The translations under genes were made by a program, and so were the position numbers. The notes below the pieces were generated by a model. It searched no databases, was not told the DNA's origin, and was given only the letters and a program-made list of their open reading frames with translations. A stretch of 7,572 nt of DNA, from the NCBI GenBank assembly GCA_030746455.1, contig JASLMQ010000997.1, forward strand, positions 1 to 7,572. Direction: 5' to 3'. Origin of the DNA: Candidatus Latescibacterota bacterium. GTDB lineage: Bacteria > Latescibacterota > UBA2968 > GCA-2709665. How positions within the stretch are numbered: position 1 is the first letter of the stretch; every line of letters begins with the position of its first letter. Below are positions 1 to 6,084 of this stretch, piece by piece.

Positions 1-1052
1 TGCCCTTCCACGATGGGCTCGGCACCGCGGGCGAGGCGGGGGATACCACCGCCGCGCGGGCGGGGGACAACCTGGCACAGGTGCTGCGGGTCGAGCTGCG
101 CTACTATCAGCCCGCCATCCTGCACCTGGACCGGGAGGTGACCTGGGAGGACGAGATGCCGGTCAGCCTCCCCTGGAAGGGGGCGGCGCCCGACCTGGGG
201 GCCTACCAGCGGGGGGTCCAGGATCCCACGCGAATCATCGGCCTGGCCAATCCGGCGGCCCTGGAGCCTGGCGAGTCGGTGGCCTTCTCCCTGGACACGC
301 TGGGCAAGGAGGTGGATACCGTCTCCTGGGATTTCGGGGACGGCTCCAGCTCCGACGAAGTCGCGCCGACCCACACCTATCCCGAGGCCGGGCACTATGC
401 GGTGACGGTGCGGGCGACCTTCACCAATGGACGCTGTGGCGTCGACGTCCTGTTCATCAAGGTCGAGGTCCCAGTGGATCCCTCTCTGCCCCTGGTGGAG
501 GCGGACTTCGAGGACGCCACCAAGGACACCCACTGGGGCTACCAGTTCAAGTTCTACCGCGGCCATCAGACCAACGCCACCCCTGTGGAGCGGACCGGCG
601 GACCGGGGAAGTGCATGCGCATCTTTTACGATCCCAACAAGGCCAACCGGACGGCGGCCCAGCTGGCTCCCGGGGCGTGGGATATCGACGCCTATCCGAT
701 CGTTTGCTTCGAATACCGTATCCCCGAGGGGGTGCCCGTTGCCGTTCAGTTCAACCCGTTCCCTGCGCCGGACAGACCCGAGGGCTTCGTTCTGGCCGCA
801 ACGGAGGGCCAGACGGACCGGTTCGGGGACCTGAAGGGGGACATCCTGGCCGATGACGGGGAGTGGCACGAGATCACGCTGGACGTGCGGCGGCTAAGGG
901 AGGCCTATCCCGGACTCAAGTACCTGAAGCAGTCCATGTTCAGCACGCCCTGGCAGGACCCGCTGCCCACCGAGAAGCCGGGTCTCTCGCTGAAGGACTG
1001 CGAGTTCTGGATCGACGACTTCTTCGTCTTGCCGGAGGGAGGTCGCGCATGA
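1..1052 (+). CDS. Secreted-type PKD + C-terminal jelly-roll-like protein, 3' part (tandem paralog A)
   Basis: The reading frame is open from base 3 to the TGA at 1050-1052, so the gene begins left of the window; the GTG at 81 is internal. The upstream codons (PFHDGLG...) match the equivalent part of the next gene (WFYDGFG...). In order it shows a linker ending in the conserved RVELRYYQPAILHLDREV block; a PKD domain (about 230-465) with the hallmark WDFGDG at 327-344 and closing motif HTYPEAGHY; and a C-terminal domain of about 180 residues (497-1040) starting LVEADFEDAT and ending in CEFWIDDFFVL, a jelly-roll-like ending common in carbohydrate-binding modules. PKD domains are usually extracellular spacers. 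By analogy with its neighbour, the missing N-terminal part is probably a signal peptide plus beta-helix. It overlaps the next gene by ATGA, which implies co-translation. The substrate cannot be read from the sequence. Confidence 0.85.
   Translation, partial: PFHDGLGTAGEAGDTTAARAGDNLAQVLRVELRYYQPAILHLDREVTWEDEMPVSLPWKGAAPDLGAYQRGVQDPTRIIGLANPAALEPGESVAFSLDTLGKEVDTVSWDFGDGSSSDEVAPTHTYPEAGHYAVTVRATFTNGRCGVDVLFIKVEVPVDPSLPLVEADFEDATKDTHWGYQFKFYRGHQTNATPVERTGGPGKCMRIFYDPNKANRTAAQLAPGAWDIDAYPIVCFEYRIPEGVPVAVQFNPFPAPDRPEGFVLAATEGQTDRFGDLKGDILADDGEWHEITLDVRRLREAYPGLKYLKQSMFSTPWQDPLPTEKPGLSLKDCEFWIDDFFVLPEGGRA
93..1040 (+). repeat. Diverged tandem duplication, copy A (partner at 2528-3475)
   Basis: Bases 93-1040 align with 2528-3475 at a constant offset of 2435 with no gap seen. 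Sampled anchors include a 35-base identical run (528-562 = 2963-2997) and a 33-base identical run (935-967 = 3370-3402). By eye the proteins are roughly 70% identical in the C-terminal domain, with most differences at third positions or conservative substitutions. This is an old gene duplication kept in frame, not a recent sequence repeat. Confidence 0.85.
1038..1051 (+). promoter_or_regulatory. Shine-Dalgarno and ATGA start/stop overlap coupling the tandem paralogs
   Basis: GGAGG at 1038-1042 lies six bases before the ATG at 1049-1051. That ATG overlaps the TGA (1050-1052) of the upstream gene. Strong ribosome-binding site plus ATGA overlap is the usual layout for translational coupling, and it fixes the start of the 809-residue protein. 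Confidence 0.8.
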
Positions 1053-3478
1053 AGCTCTACGCAGTCGCCTCTGTTGCCCTGCTGGTATCGGCCGCTTGCG
1101 GGCAGGCGTTCGTCCTGGTTGCCGTTGTGCTCGGCCTCATGCTGATGGCCGCAAGGCCCGCACGCGCCGCGGAGTATGTGCTCTCGCCGGATGGAGACGA
1201 CTCCGCGGCGGGGAATCGAGAGCACCCCTGGCGCACCGTCGGGAGGGCCAACACGTCCTTGCAGCCAGGCGATACGGCCGTCTTCCTGACGGGCGAGTAT
1301 GAAGGGGGGCTCTCGCCCAAACGAAACGGTACGAAGGACGCGCCCATCGTCTATCGCTCCGCGGAGCCGTGGGGGGCCCGCCTGGTCCCGGGGGGAGAGC
1401 AGGACCTAATCGCCCTGACCGGCCGGGAGCACATTGACATCTCGGGGTTTCGCGTGGACGGGCGAGGTCGGGCCAGCTGGGGAACGGTGAGGGACTGCCG
1501 CCACATCACGATCAGCGGCTGCCGGATGCGCCGGAATTCAAAGACCATGCTGGTCTTCGGTTCGTCGCAGGTGCGCTTGCTTGATAACATGTTCAGCGCG
1601 GATCGGCTTCGAGGCGACATGCTGCACCTGCGCAACTCGAACGAACTGCTCTTCGAGGGCAACTCCACCACGCGCGTCGGCCACTGCCCGCTGCGCATTC
1701 ACAACTGCTTCAACGTCGCCGTGCGCGCGAACGTCTTCCGATGCGAGTGGGGACGCAACTACGAGTTCTGGAACTGCGGGCGGCTTCTGGTCGAGCGGAA
1801 TATCGTCACGCGCGCGCGCGACAGCGGCGGGTCGGCGGACAGCCGGGCCAAGAACCTCTATGACGACAGCATCTTCCGCCTGAACCTCGTCTTCGGCAAC
1901 CTCCACATTCCCCTCACCTCGGGCAGCTATGCCTGGACGGGGATCTCGGCCGCGAATCCGGACTGGCGAGGACCATTTTGCGCGGTGAACTCGCGTTTCT
2001 ACCACAATACCATCGCGGACAACCTCGGGCACGGGTGGGAGCTCGGCGGCATCAACATCACCTCCAACGTCTTCCAGAACAACATCTTCTACCGGAACGA
2101 CTACGCGGGTTGCGGTTCACAGGTGCTGCGCCGCGAAGGCATCAGCGGGGACAATCGCTTCGTCACCAACCTCCTGCGCGGCAACGAGCCGGGTGCGACG
2201 GTGGTGCGCTATGGCGACCACTACTGGACCTGCAAGGAAGCCAATGAGAACACGCGCACGGTCGGGGACTTCTGGTCCGAGTTCCACGGGAACATCGACG
2301 CCGACCCGGCCTTCGTGGATCCTGAGAATCGCGACTACCGCCTGTCGGCGGGCAGCCCGGCGATCGGTGCGGGCACGCCGCTGGCCCTTGCGATGGGCGA
2401 GGGCACGGGCCGCGCGCTCCCTGTCACCGACGGCCGCTGGTTCTACGATGGCTTCGGCATCGAGGGGGAGGAGGGGGACTTCATCGCCATCGGCACCGGC
2501 GACACCATCGCGCGGGTAGAGCGGGTGGAGCTTCGCTACTACCAGCCGGCGATCCTGCACCTGGACCGCGAGGTGAGCTGGCAGGACGGCATGCCCGTCA
2601 GTCTCCCGTGGGCTGGCGAGGCGCCCGACCTGGGGGCGCTGCAGCACGAGGCCCCGCACCCCACCCACTTGATCGCGCTGGTCAGCCCGGCGGCCGTCGA
2701 GCCGGGAGACCCGGTCCGCTTCTCCCTGGACACGCTCGGCAAGGAGGTCGAGACGGTCGCCTGGGACTTCGAAGACGGAACGTCCTCGGACGAGATGGAA
2801 CCGACGCACACGTTCGAGGAGGCCGGGCACTACGGTGTGACCGTTCGGGCGACCTTCGCGGACGGGCGTCGTGGCGTCTCGCCCGTCTTCGTGCACGTCC
2901 CGGAGCGGCTCGATCCGCAGGCGCCCCTGGTGGAGGCGGACTTCGAAGACGCCACGATGGAGACCCACTGGGGCTACCAGTTCAAGTTCTACCGCGGGCA
3001 CCAGACAGAGGCCACCCACGTCGAGCGTCCCGGCGGCCCCGGCAAGTGTATGCGCATCTTCTACAACGCCAGGAAGGACAACCGAACGGCGGCGCAGGTG
3101 GCACCCGGCGTGTGGGATGTCGATCGGTACCCGCTCGTGCGATTCCAGTATCGGATTCCCCGTGGGGTGCCGGTGTCGGTGCAGCTCAGTCCATTTCCCG
3201 CCCCCGGCAGGCCCGACGGGTTCATCGTGGCCGCCACGGAAAACCTGAAGGATCGCCTGAGCGACCTGGATGGCTGCGCCCTGATGGATGACGGGGCGTG
3301 GCACGAGATCACCCTGGACGCGCGGCGGGTGCGCGAGGTCGAGCCGGGCCTCCAGTACCTGCGGCAGTTCATGTTCAGCACGCCCTGGCAGGACCCGCTG
3401 CCGACGGAGGAGCCCGGGCTCACGCTCGAGGACTGTGAGTTCTGGTTCGATGACTTCGCGATTCTGGCGGGGGAGTAG
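1049..3478 (+). CDS. Secreted right-handed beta-helix protein with PKD and C-terminal jelly-roll-like domains (tandem paralog B)
   Basis: 809 residues. I chose the ATG at 1049 because it overlaps the preceding stop (ATGA), has GGAGG six bases upstream, and leads straight into a hydrophobic N-terminus. Residues 1-40 look like a signal peptide ending ARPARA|AEY, although it is long and has two hydrophobic blocks. Residues 42 to about 445 form a parallel beta-helix: it opens EYVLSPDGDD...PWRTVGRA, as in many pectate-lyase-like proteins, and has rungs near 128, 152, 174, 199, 222 and 245 (HIDISGF, HITISGC, QVRLLDN, ELLFEGN, NVAVRAN, RLLVERN), a spacing of 22-25. The helix closes with ADPAFVDP...YRLSAGSPAIGAG (about 417-443). 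A PKD domain follows (about 542-620; WDFEDG at 572-577), then a jelly-roll-like domain (about 627-809) ending CEFWFDDFAIL. Likely exported and acting on or binding polysaccharide. Lyase, hydrolase or pure binding cannot be told apart; no catalytic residue can be assigned by eye. Confidence 0.9.
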   Translation: MKLYAVASVALLVSAACGQAFVLVAVVLGLMLMAARPARAAEYVLSPDGDDSAAGNREHPWRTVGRANTSLQPGDTAVFLTGEYEGGLSPKRNGTKDAPIVYRSAEPWGARLVPGGEQDLIALTGREHIDISGFRVDGRGRASWGTVRDCRHITISGCRMRRNSKTMLVFGSSQVRLLDNMFSADRLRGDMLHLRNSNELLFEGNSTTRVGHCPLRIHNCFNVAVRANVFRCEWGRNYEFWNCGRLLVERNIVTRARDSGGSADSRAKNLYDDSIFRLNLVFGNLHIPLTSGSYAWTGISAANPDWRGPFCAVNSRFYHNTIADNLGHGWELGGINITSNVFQNNIFYRNDYAGCGSQVLRREGISGDNRFVTNLLRGNEPGATVVRYGDHYWTCKEANENTRTVGDFWSEFHGNIDADPAFVDPENRDYRLSAGSPAIGAGTPLALAMGEGTGRALPVTDGRWFYDGFGIEGEEGDFIAIGTGDTIARVERVELRYYQPAILHLDREVSWQDGMPVSLPWAGEAPDLGALQHEAPHPTHLIALVSPAAVEPGDPVRFSLDTLGKEVETVAWDFEDGTSSDEMEPTHTFEEAGHYGVTVRATFADGRRGVSPVFVHVPERLDPQAPLVEADFEDATMETHWGYQFKFYRGHQTEATHVERPGGPGKCMRIFYNARKDNRTAAQVAPGVWDVDRYPLVRFQYRIPRGVPVSVQLSPFPAPGRPDGFIVAATENLKDRLSDLDGCALMDDGAWHEITLDARRVREVEPGLQYLRQFMFSTPWQDPLPTEEPGLTLEDCEFWFDDFAILAGE
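2528..3475 (+). repeat. Diverged tandem duplication, copy B (partner at 93-1040)
   Basis: Second copy of the segment encoding the linker, PKD domain and C-terminal domain. The offset of 2435 is nearly one gene length (2430), so a whole gene was probably duplicated head to tail. The copies differ at the very end: copy A continues to PEGGRA-stop, while copy B stops three codons earlier in AGE-stop. Confidence 0.85.
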
Positions 3479-3873
3479 GGAGGATAGACAGGAAAGTAGG
3501 GGAATTTGGTTCAGACGTAGGCCTGAAGAGAAAGCCCCGGGTACTCACGGTGCCCAGCCGGGACGCCCCTGTCCTCCGTAACCGGCTAGCCGGCGAAGGA
3601 GGATGGTGCCTCCGAGTGAGCAGTTGCGGAAGAGCGGGTGGGGGAGTCACGAACGAGCTTAGGGGGTGGATGAGGCATCCGCGCAGGCCGGCTATCTGTC
3701 AGCTGGCTGGGCGCCAAACGCCGAAGACGCCGCAGGATAGGAGGTACGCATCCTGCGGCGTCTGGTTGTTTCGCGGCTACCTGTGTGAGGGCAAACTTGG
3801 TTTGATTCTCTCTAGCCGGTACGGGGAAAGCAGATGGTTCGGCTGCAGACGCGAACCGTCGCCCGGCAATAGG
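3479..3873. other. Gene-free convergent intergenic region rich in inverted repeats
   Basis: About 395 bases lie between the stop of the rightward gene and the stop of the leftward DUF2442 gene. Open frames here show no recognisable domain. Possible stems: CCCGG 3536-3540 with CCGGG 3558-3562; CTCAC 3544-3548 with GTGAG 3616-3620; TCCTCC 3572-3577 with GGAGGA 3598-3603, enclosing the perfect 12-base palindrome CCGGCTAGCCGG at 3582-3593; alternatively GGAGG 3598-3602 with CCTCC 3609-3613; GCCGGCT 3688-3694 with AGCTGGC 3701-3707 (one G-U pair); and the long hairpin at 3725-3763. No known RNA family was recognised. Some pairing is expected by chance at this GC content. Confidence 0.6.
3725..3763 (+). 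terminator. Perfect 14-bp hairpin, probable transcription terminator between convergent genes
   Basis: AGACGCCGCAGGAT (3725-3738) is exactly complementary to ATCCTGCGGCGTCT (3750-3763), with the 11-base loop AGGAGGTACGC. Downstream on the plus strand is GGTTGTTTCGC, a poor U-tract. On the minus strand the flank is TCGGCGTTTGG, also not a run of U. The position between two convergent transcription units fits a bidirectional terminator or transcript-end stabiliser. The unusual loop (AGGAGG) leaves room for another role. Confidence 0.55.
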
Positions 3874-4119
3874 CTATGCCACCACTGTCTTCTGGCATTT
3901 CGAGTAAACGAACTCAGGATCCAGATCGACGCCACAGTCCCATTCGATCGTGTCGAATGCCACACGCACAGAACTGAAGCTCTCGTAGTCCGCGATCTTC
4001 CGGAATGCGCCAAAGCCGAGGTGTGGCTTCATATCCAGGATACCGCCTTCGCCATTGTCGAAGCCGATCAACAGCGTGAAGTCCTCTTGGGGAACGACCT
4101 TCACGATGGATGGATACAT
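3874..4119 (-). CDS. DUF2442 domain protein
   Basis: 81 residues, the usual size for the DUF2442 family and essentially all domain. It starts MYPSIVKVVPQEDFTLLI, followed by the typical FDNGEGGILDMKPHL and the signature SVRVAFDTIEWDCGVDLDP, ending in the normal DPEFVY region. The start at 4119 has AGGAG at 4126-4130, six bases upstream. It lies 17 bases downstream of the DUF4160 gene in the same direction, so the two are probably co-transcribed. DUF2442 and DUF4160 genes commonly sit side by side in bacteria. Biochemical function is not established; a small regulatory or toxin-antitoxin-like unit is a frequent guess but is not shown by the sequence. GC is lower (about 52-53% in sampled 60-base lines) than in the flanking genes. 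Confidence 0.88.
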   Translation of the reverse strand: MYPSIVKVVPQEDFTLLIGFDNGEGGILDMKPHLGFGAFRKIADYESFSSVRVAFDTIEWDCGVDLDPEFVYSKCQKTVVA

Positions 4120-4125
4120 GCTATG

Positions 4126-4130
4126 CTCCT
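4126..4130 (-). promoter_or_regulatory. Shine-Dalgarno of the DUF2442 gene
   Basis: Read on the minus strand, GAGAGGAG precedes the ATG at 4117-4119, with the AGGAG core six bases from the start. It lies in the 17-base gap after the DUF4160 stop, so the second gene has its own ribosome-binding site. Confidence 0.75.
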
Positions 4131-4136
4131 CTCACG

Positions 4137-4403
4137 TCATTGCAGAGGTTGAATCCTGAAAGGGTCTTCTCCATTCATCACGAGATCCCAGTTCGCCAGA
4201 AGCTCGTCCTGGTGTAGTTCCGCCCAGGCGAGTGTGAGCCTCTGTTGCCTGCGGGGCAGATCTCCTTCGATGACTTCACAGGTGCGGATGTCGACAGTGG
4301 CCCTGAATTCGTTGTAGTAGACATGGAAATGTGGGGGATTGTGCTCTCCAGGAGCGAAGTACATCCGGACGACGATTCCGAAGAACATCGATATGGTCGG
4401 CAC
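4137..4403 (-). CDS. DUF4160 domain protein
   Basis: 88 residues, full length for the family. The start is GTG (4401-4403), chosen because it gives the highly typical opening MPTISMFFGIVVRMYF and has AGGAG at 4412-4416, eight bases upstream. The conserved core EHNPPHFHVYYNEFRATVDI contains the two closely spaced histidines (PHFH) that mark DUF4160, and the C-terminal half (WAELHQDELLANWDL) is the usual helix. First gene of a two-gene cassette with DUF2442. Known: the domains recur as a pair. Inferred: they act together, perhaps as a protein pair. Not known: substrate or target. Sampled GC (about 55%) is below that of neighbouring genes, suggesting separate acquisition. Confidence 0.9.
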   Translation of the reverse strand: MPTISMFFGIVVRMYFAPGEHNPPHFHVYYNEFRATVDIRTCEVIEGDLPRRQQRLTLAWAELHQDELLANWDLVMNGEDPFRIQPLQ

Positions 4404-4411
4404 TCGCGCGA

Positions 4412-4416
4412 CTCCT
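4412..4416 (-). promoter_or_regulatory. Shine-Dalgarno deciding the GTG start of the DUF4160 gene
   Basis: On the minus strand TGAGGAG is followed by eight bases and then the GTG at 4401-4403. This supports GTG over the downstream in-frame ATG, which would remove the conserved MPTIS opening. Confidence 0.7.
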
Positions 4417-4469
4417 CACAGGAATGGGCTCGGAAGGACCCTCCGTAGGGCTTGAGTGGCCCCAGGATG

Positions 4470-4490
4470 GGGGGCGTACCTGTAGCCCCC
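4470..4490 (-). terminator. GC-only hairpin downstream of the propeller gene
   Basis: GGGGGC (4470-4475) can pair with GCCCCC (4485-4490) around a 9-base loop. It lies 52 bases past the stop of the gene ending at 4543 and 66 bases before the DUF4160 start. There is no U-tract, so it is a weak intrinsic-terminator candidate. It could instead lie in the leader of the DUF4160 transcript. Confidence 0.35.
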
Positions 4491-4500
4491 TCATAGAGTA

Positions 4501-4529
4501 AACTTAGAGGCTTGGCGGGAGGAAATCAA
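4501..4529 (-). promoter_or_regulatory. Weak sigma70-like promoter candidate for the DUF4160-DUF2442 cassette
   Basis: On the minus strand TTGATT (4524-4529) and TAAGTT (4501-4506) are separated by exactly 17 bases. They match the -35 and -10 consensus at four and three of six positions. The position (about 100 bases before the GTG start, in the only AT-richer part of this gap) is sensible, but matches this weak arise by chance. Confidence 0.22.
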
Positions 4530-4542
4530 GGGGGGCATTCTC

Positions 4543-6084
4543 TCACTCCGACCAGAACGCGTAGAGCTTCGCATTCCTCAGATGGATCTTAAGCCGAACC
4601 GATCGCCCGACCATTGCGCTCAGGTCAGCACCTGAGGGCCACACCACCGGCACCCGTATCCCGTCCCCCGACACCTCGGCGGCGTCGTCGCCCGCGAATC
4701 CCTCGATGGGCCCGCAAGCCTCATCGAGCAATTCCACCCGGGCGACGCCTTGAGCGGCATCCAGGTTGAGGAAGAGTCCTGATCCCTCGAGTTCCAGCGG
4801 CTTCGTCAACACGTAGCCGCCCGCCTCGTCCGCGTCAAGCGACACGAACCCGTCTCGGCGCAGTGTGGCGAGACACATCGCGCTGTGCGTGTCCTCCAGC
4901 CAATCGGCCTGTTCCGAGGCGCTCAACGTTGACGGGTGGCGCGGGGTCCCGTCCGTCCAGCGGTCATGCTGCGGGGCCCGGCATTTCATTCCGTTGTAGT
5001 AGAGGCGGACCTCGTCCTCGTGCAGGACGATGCCATTGTAGGCTCCGAGCTGCAGCCGGTCGTAGGATCCGACCAGGCCCTCCGTGAGCGGCGAGGTCTC
5101 CAGGAAGGGCTGGCGATCACCGAGGCGCTCCCACGACTCCAGATCGCGGCTGACGGCCAGCTGGATCAGGTTGAACCCGTCTGCGTTGCTCCGTTCCGGC
5201 AAACGCTGTCCCGTCGGGTAGTACACTGTAATCAGCCCGAGGTACAGACCCTCATATGGGACCACGCCGAAGTTGTAGCACTCGCACTGCCAGGTGGGCG
5301 TGTGGCTCTCGCCCTCCGGATGCTGCCATCCCGTGGCCGGATCGGGATCGATGAACAACGGCTTGGCCAGAGCGGGATCGGCTCTTCGGCGCCGGATCAC
5401 GTCTAGGGCCATCTCCTGGTCCCGTTCCCTGTCCATCCCGAATATGAAGCGGGGCTCCGACCACTCGATAAAGTCGGTGCTGTACGAGACGTCGTATGAC
5501 CGCCCCACCGTGTTCGGATTCGGGCGCTTGAGCATGGCCATGAACAGGCGCTTCTCTCTGTGGAATGCCATCGTCCCAGCATCGCCGGATGGGAGCTGCG
5601 TGTCGAGCTTCTCCCAGTGCAGACCGTCCGCGCTTACCACGGGCACGCGGCCCTTTGGGACCGTCAGGAGGCCCTTGTACCTGCGAGAGGGATCCGTCTC
5701 ATCCGGATCGTGCACCACGTGGACGAGTCGGCGATCGTCCGGCGTCGGAAACAGGTTGTTCCGCCGGGCGCCCTCGAAGTCGACCAGTCCCAGATCGGGT
5801 TTCTCCCATGCCAATCCGTCCCGGGAAACCGCCAGAGCATAGCGATGCGTCTCCTTCCCCGGGGCCCTATCGTAGCGACACTCGTAGACCTGTTTGTAGA
5901 CCCCCTCTTCAGGTATCCACATCGGCGGGGAGAAGCAGCCAATGTAGAGCCCCTCCCACGGATCCTCCGCCTTCAGCACCGGGCCCTGCTTCTCGGGCTG
6001 GTGGAGGGTGCGGCACAGCCCCTCCATCTCCTGGACGACGCCATCGTCTACGAACAGGTGCCTAACGACCGGTTCGGTTGCCAT
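4543..6084 (-). CDS. Glycosidase-like five-bladed beta-propeller protein with C-terminal beta-sandwich
   Basis: 513 residues from the ATG at 6082-6084. This start places the family-typical opening HLFVDDGVVQEMEGL...LHQP near the N-terminus; the same frame stays open further upstream (TTG 6192, ATG 6183, ATG 6102), and no start has a convincing Shine-Dalgarno. The propeller (about 40-400) shows the recurring S-x-D-x3-W blade motif: SRDGLAW 87-93, SADGLHW 151-157, STDFIEW 202-208 and SRDLESW 312-318. LGLVDFEGARRNN (98-110) is shared with the upstream paralog. Residues about 408-513 are a beta-sandwich beginning RRDGFVSLDA and ending KLYAFWSE. The fold resembles the GH32/GH43 superfamily, so saccharide hydrolysis is a reasonable guess, but I cannot place the catalytic acids. 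No signal peptide follows the chosen start, so it is probably cytoplasmic. Likely in an operon with the gene ending at 6222. Confidence 0.82.
   Translation of the reverse strand: MATEPVVRHLFVDDGVVQEMEGLCRTLHQPEKQGPVLKAEDPWEGLYIGCFSPPMWIPEEGVYKQVYECRYDRAPGKETHRYALAVSRDGLAWEKPDLGLVDFEGARRNNLFPTPDDRRLVHVVHDPDETDPSRRYKGLLTVPKGRVPVVSADGLHWEKLDTQLPSGDAGTMAFHREKRLFMAMLKRPNPNTVGRSYDVSYSTDFIEWSEPRFIFGMDRERDQEMALDVIRRRRADPALAKPLFIDPDPATGWQHPEGESHTPTWQCECYNFGVVPYEGLYLGLITVYYPTGQRLPERSNADGFNLIQLAVSRDLESWERLGDRQPFLETSPLTEGLVGSYDRLQLGAYNGIVLHEDEVRLYYNGMKCRAPQHDRWTDGTPRHPSTLSASEQADWLEDTHSAMCLATLRRDGFVSLDADEAGGYVLTKPLELEGSGLFLNLDAAQGVARVELLDEACGPIEGFAGDDAAEVSGDGIRVPVVWPSGADLSAMVGRSVRLKIHLRNAKLYAFWSE

Noticed and set aside
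81..83. GTG at 81 as the start of the first gene
   Set aside because: The frame stays open to the window edge, and the codons before it align with the equivalent linker of the second paralog, so the gene clearly begins further left.
863..1048. In-frame upstream extension of the beta-helix gene to an ATG at 863
   Set aside because: It would overlap the preceding paralog by about 190 bases in another frame; its translation is arginine- and alanine-rich with no homology pattern, and it would bury the signal peptide. The ATG at 1049 with GGAGG fits much better.
1049..1100. Lipoprotein signal (SAAC at residues 14-17)
   Set aside because: The residue at -3 is Ser instead of Leu or a similar residue, and a second hydrophobic stretch plus a good signal-peptidase I site follow, so simple lipidation at this cysteine is less likely.
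2117..3304. Long open frame of 395 codons on the minus strand
   Set aside because: It is antisense to the PKD and C-terminal part of the beta-helix protein, whose domains are unmistakable. Long antisense frames are expected in GC-rich genes, and no domain is visible in it.
3535..3615. Cyclic-di-GMP (GEMM-type) riboswitch, suggested by GGGACGC and nearby paired segments
   Set aside because: The essential upstream half of the motif and the AAAGCC segment after GACGC are missing, the stems are arranged differently, and there is no downstream gene on that strand to control.
3550..4152. Plus-strand open frame of 200 codons covering the intergenic region and the DUF2442 gene
   Set aside because: It runs antisense through the whole DUF2442 gene and reads through the perfect hairpin. 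No recognisable domain or ribosome-binding site.
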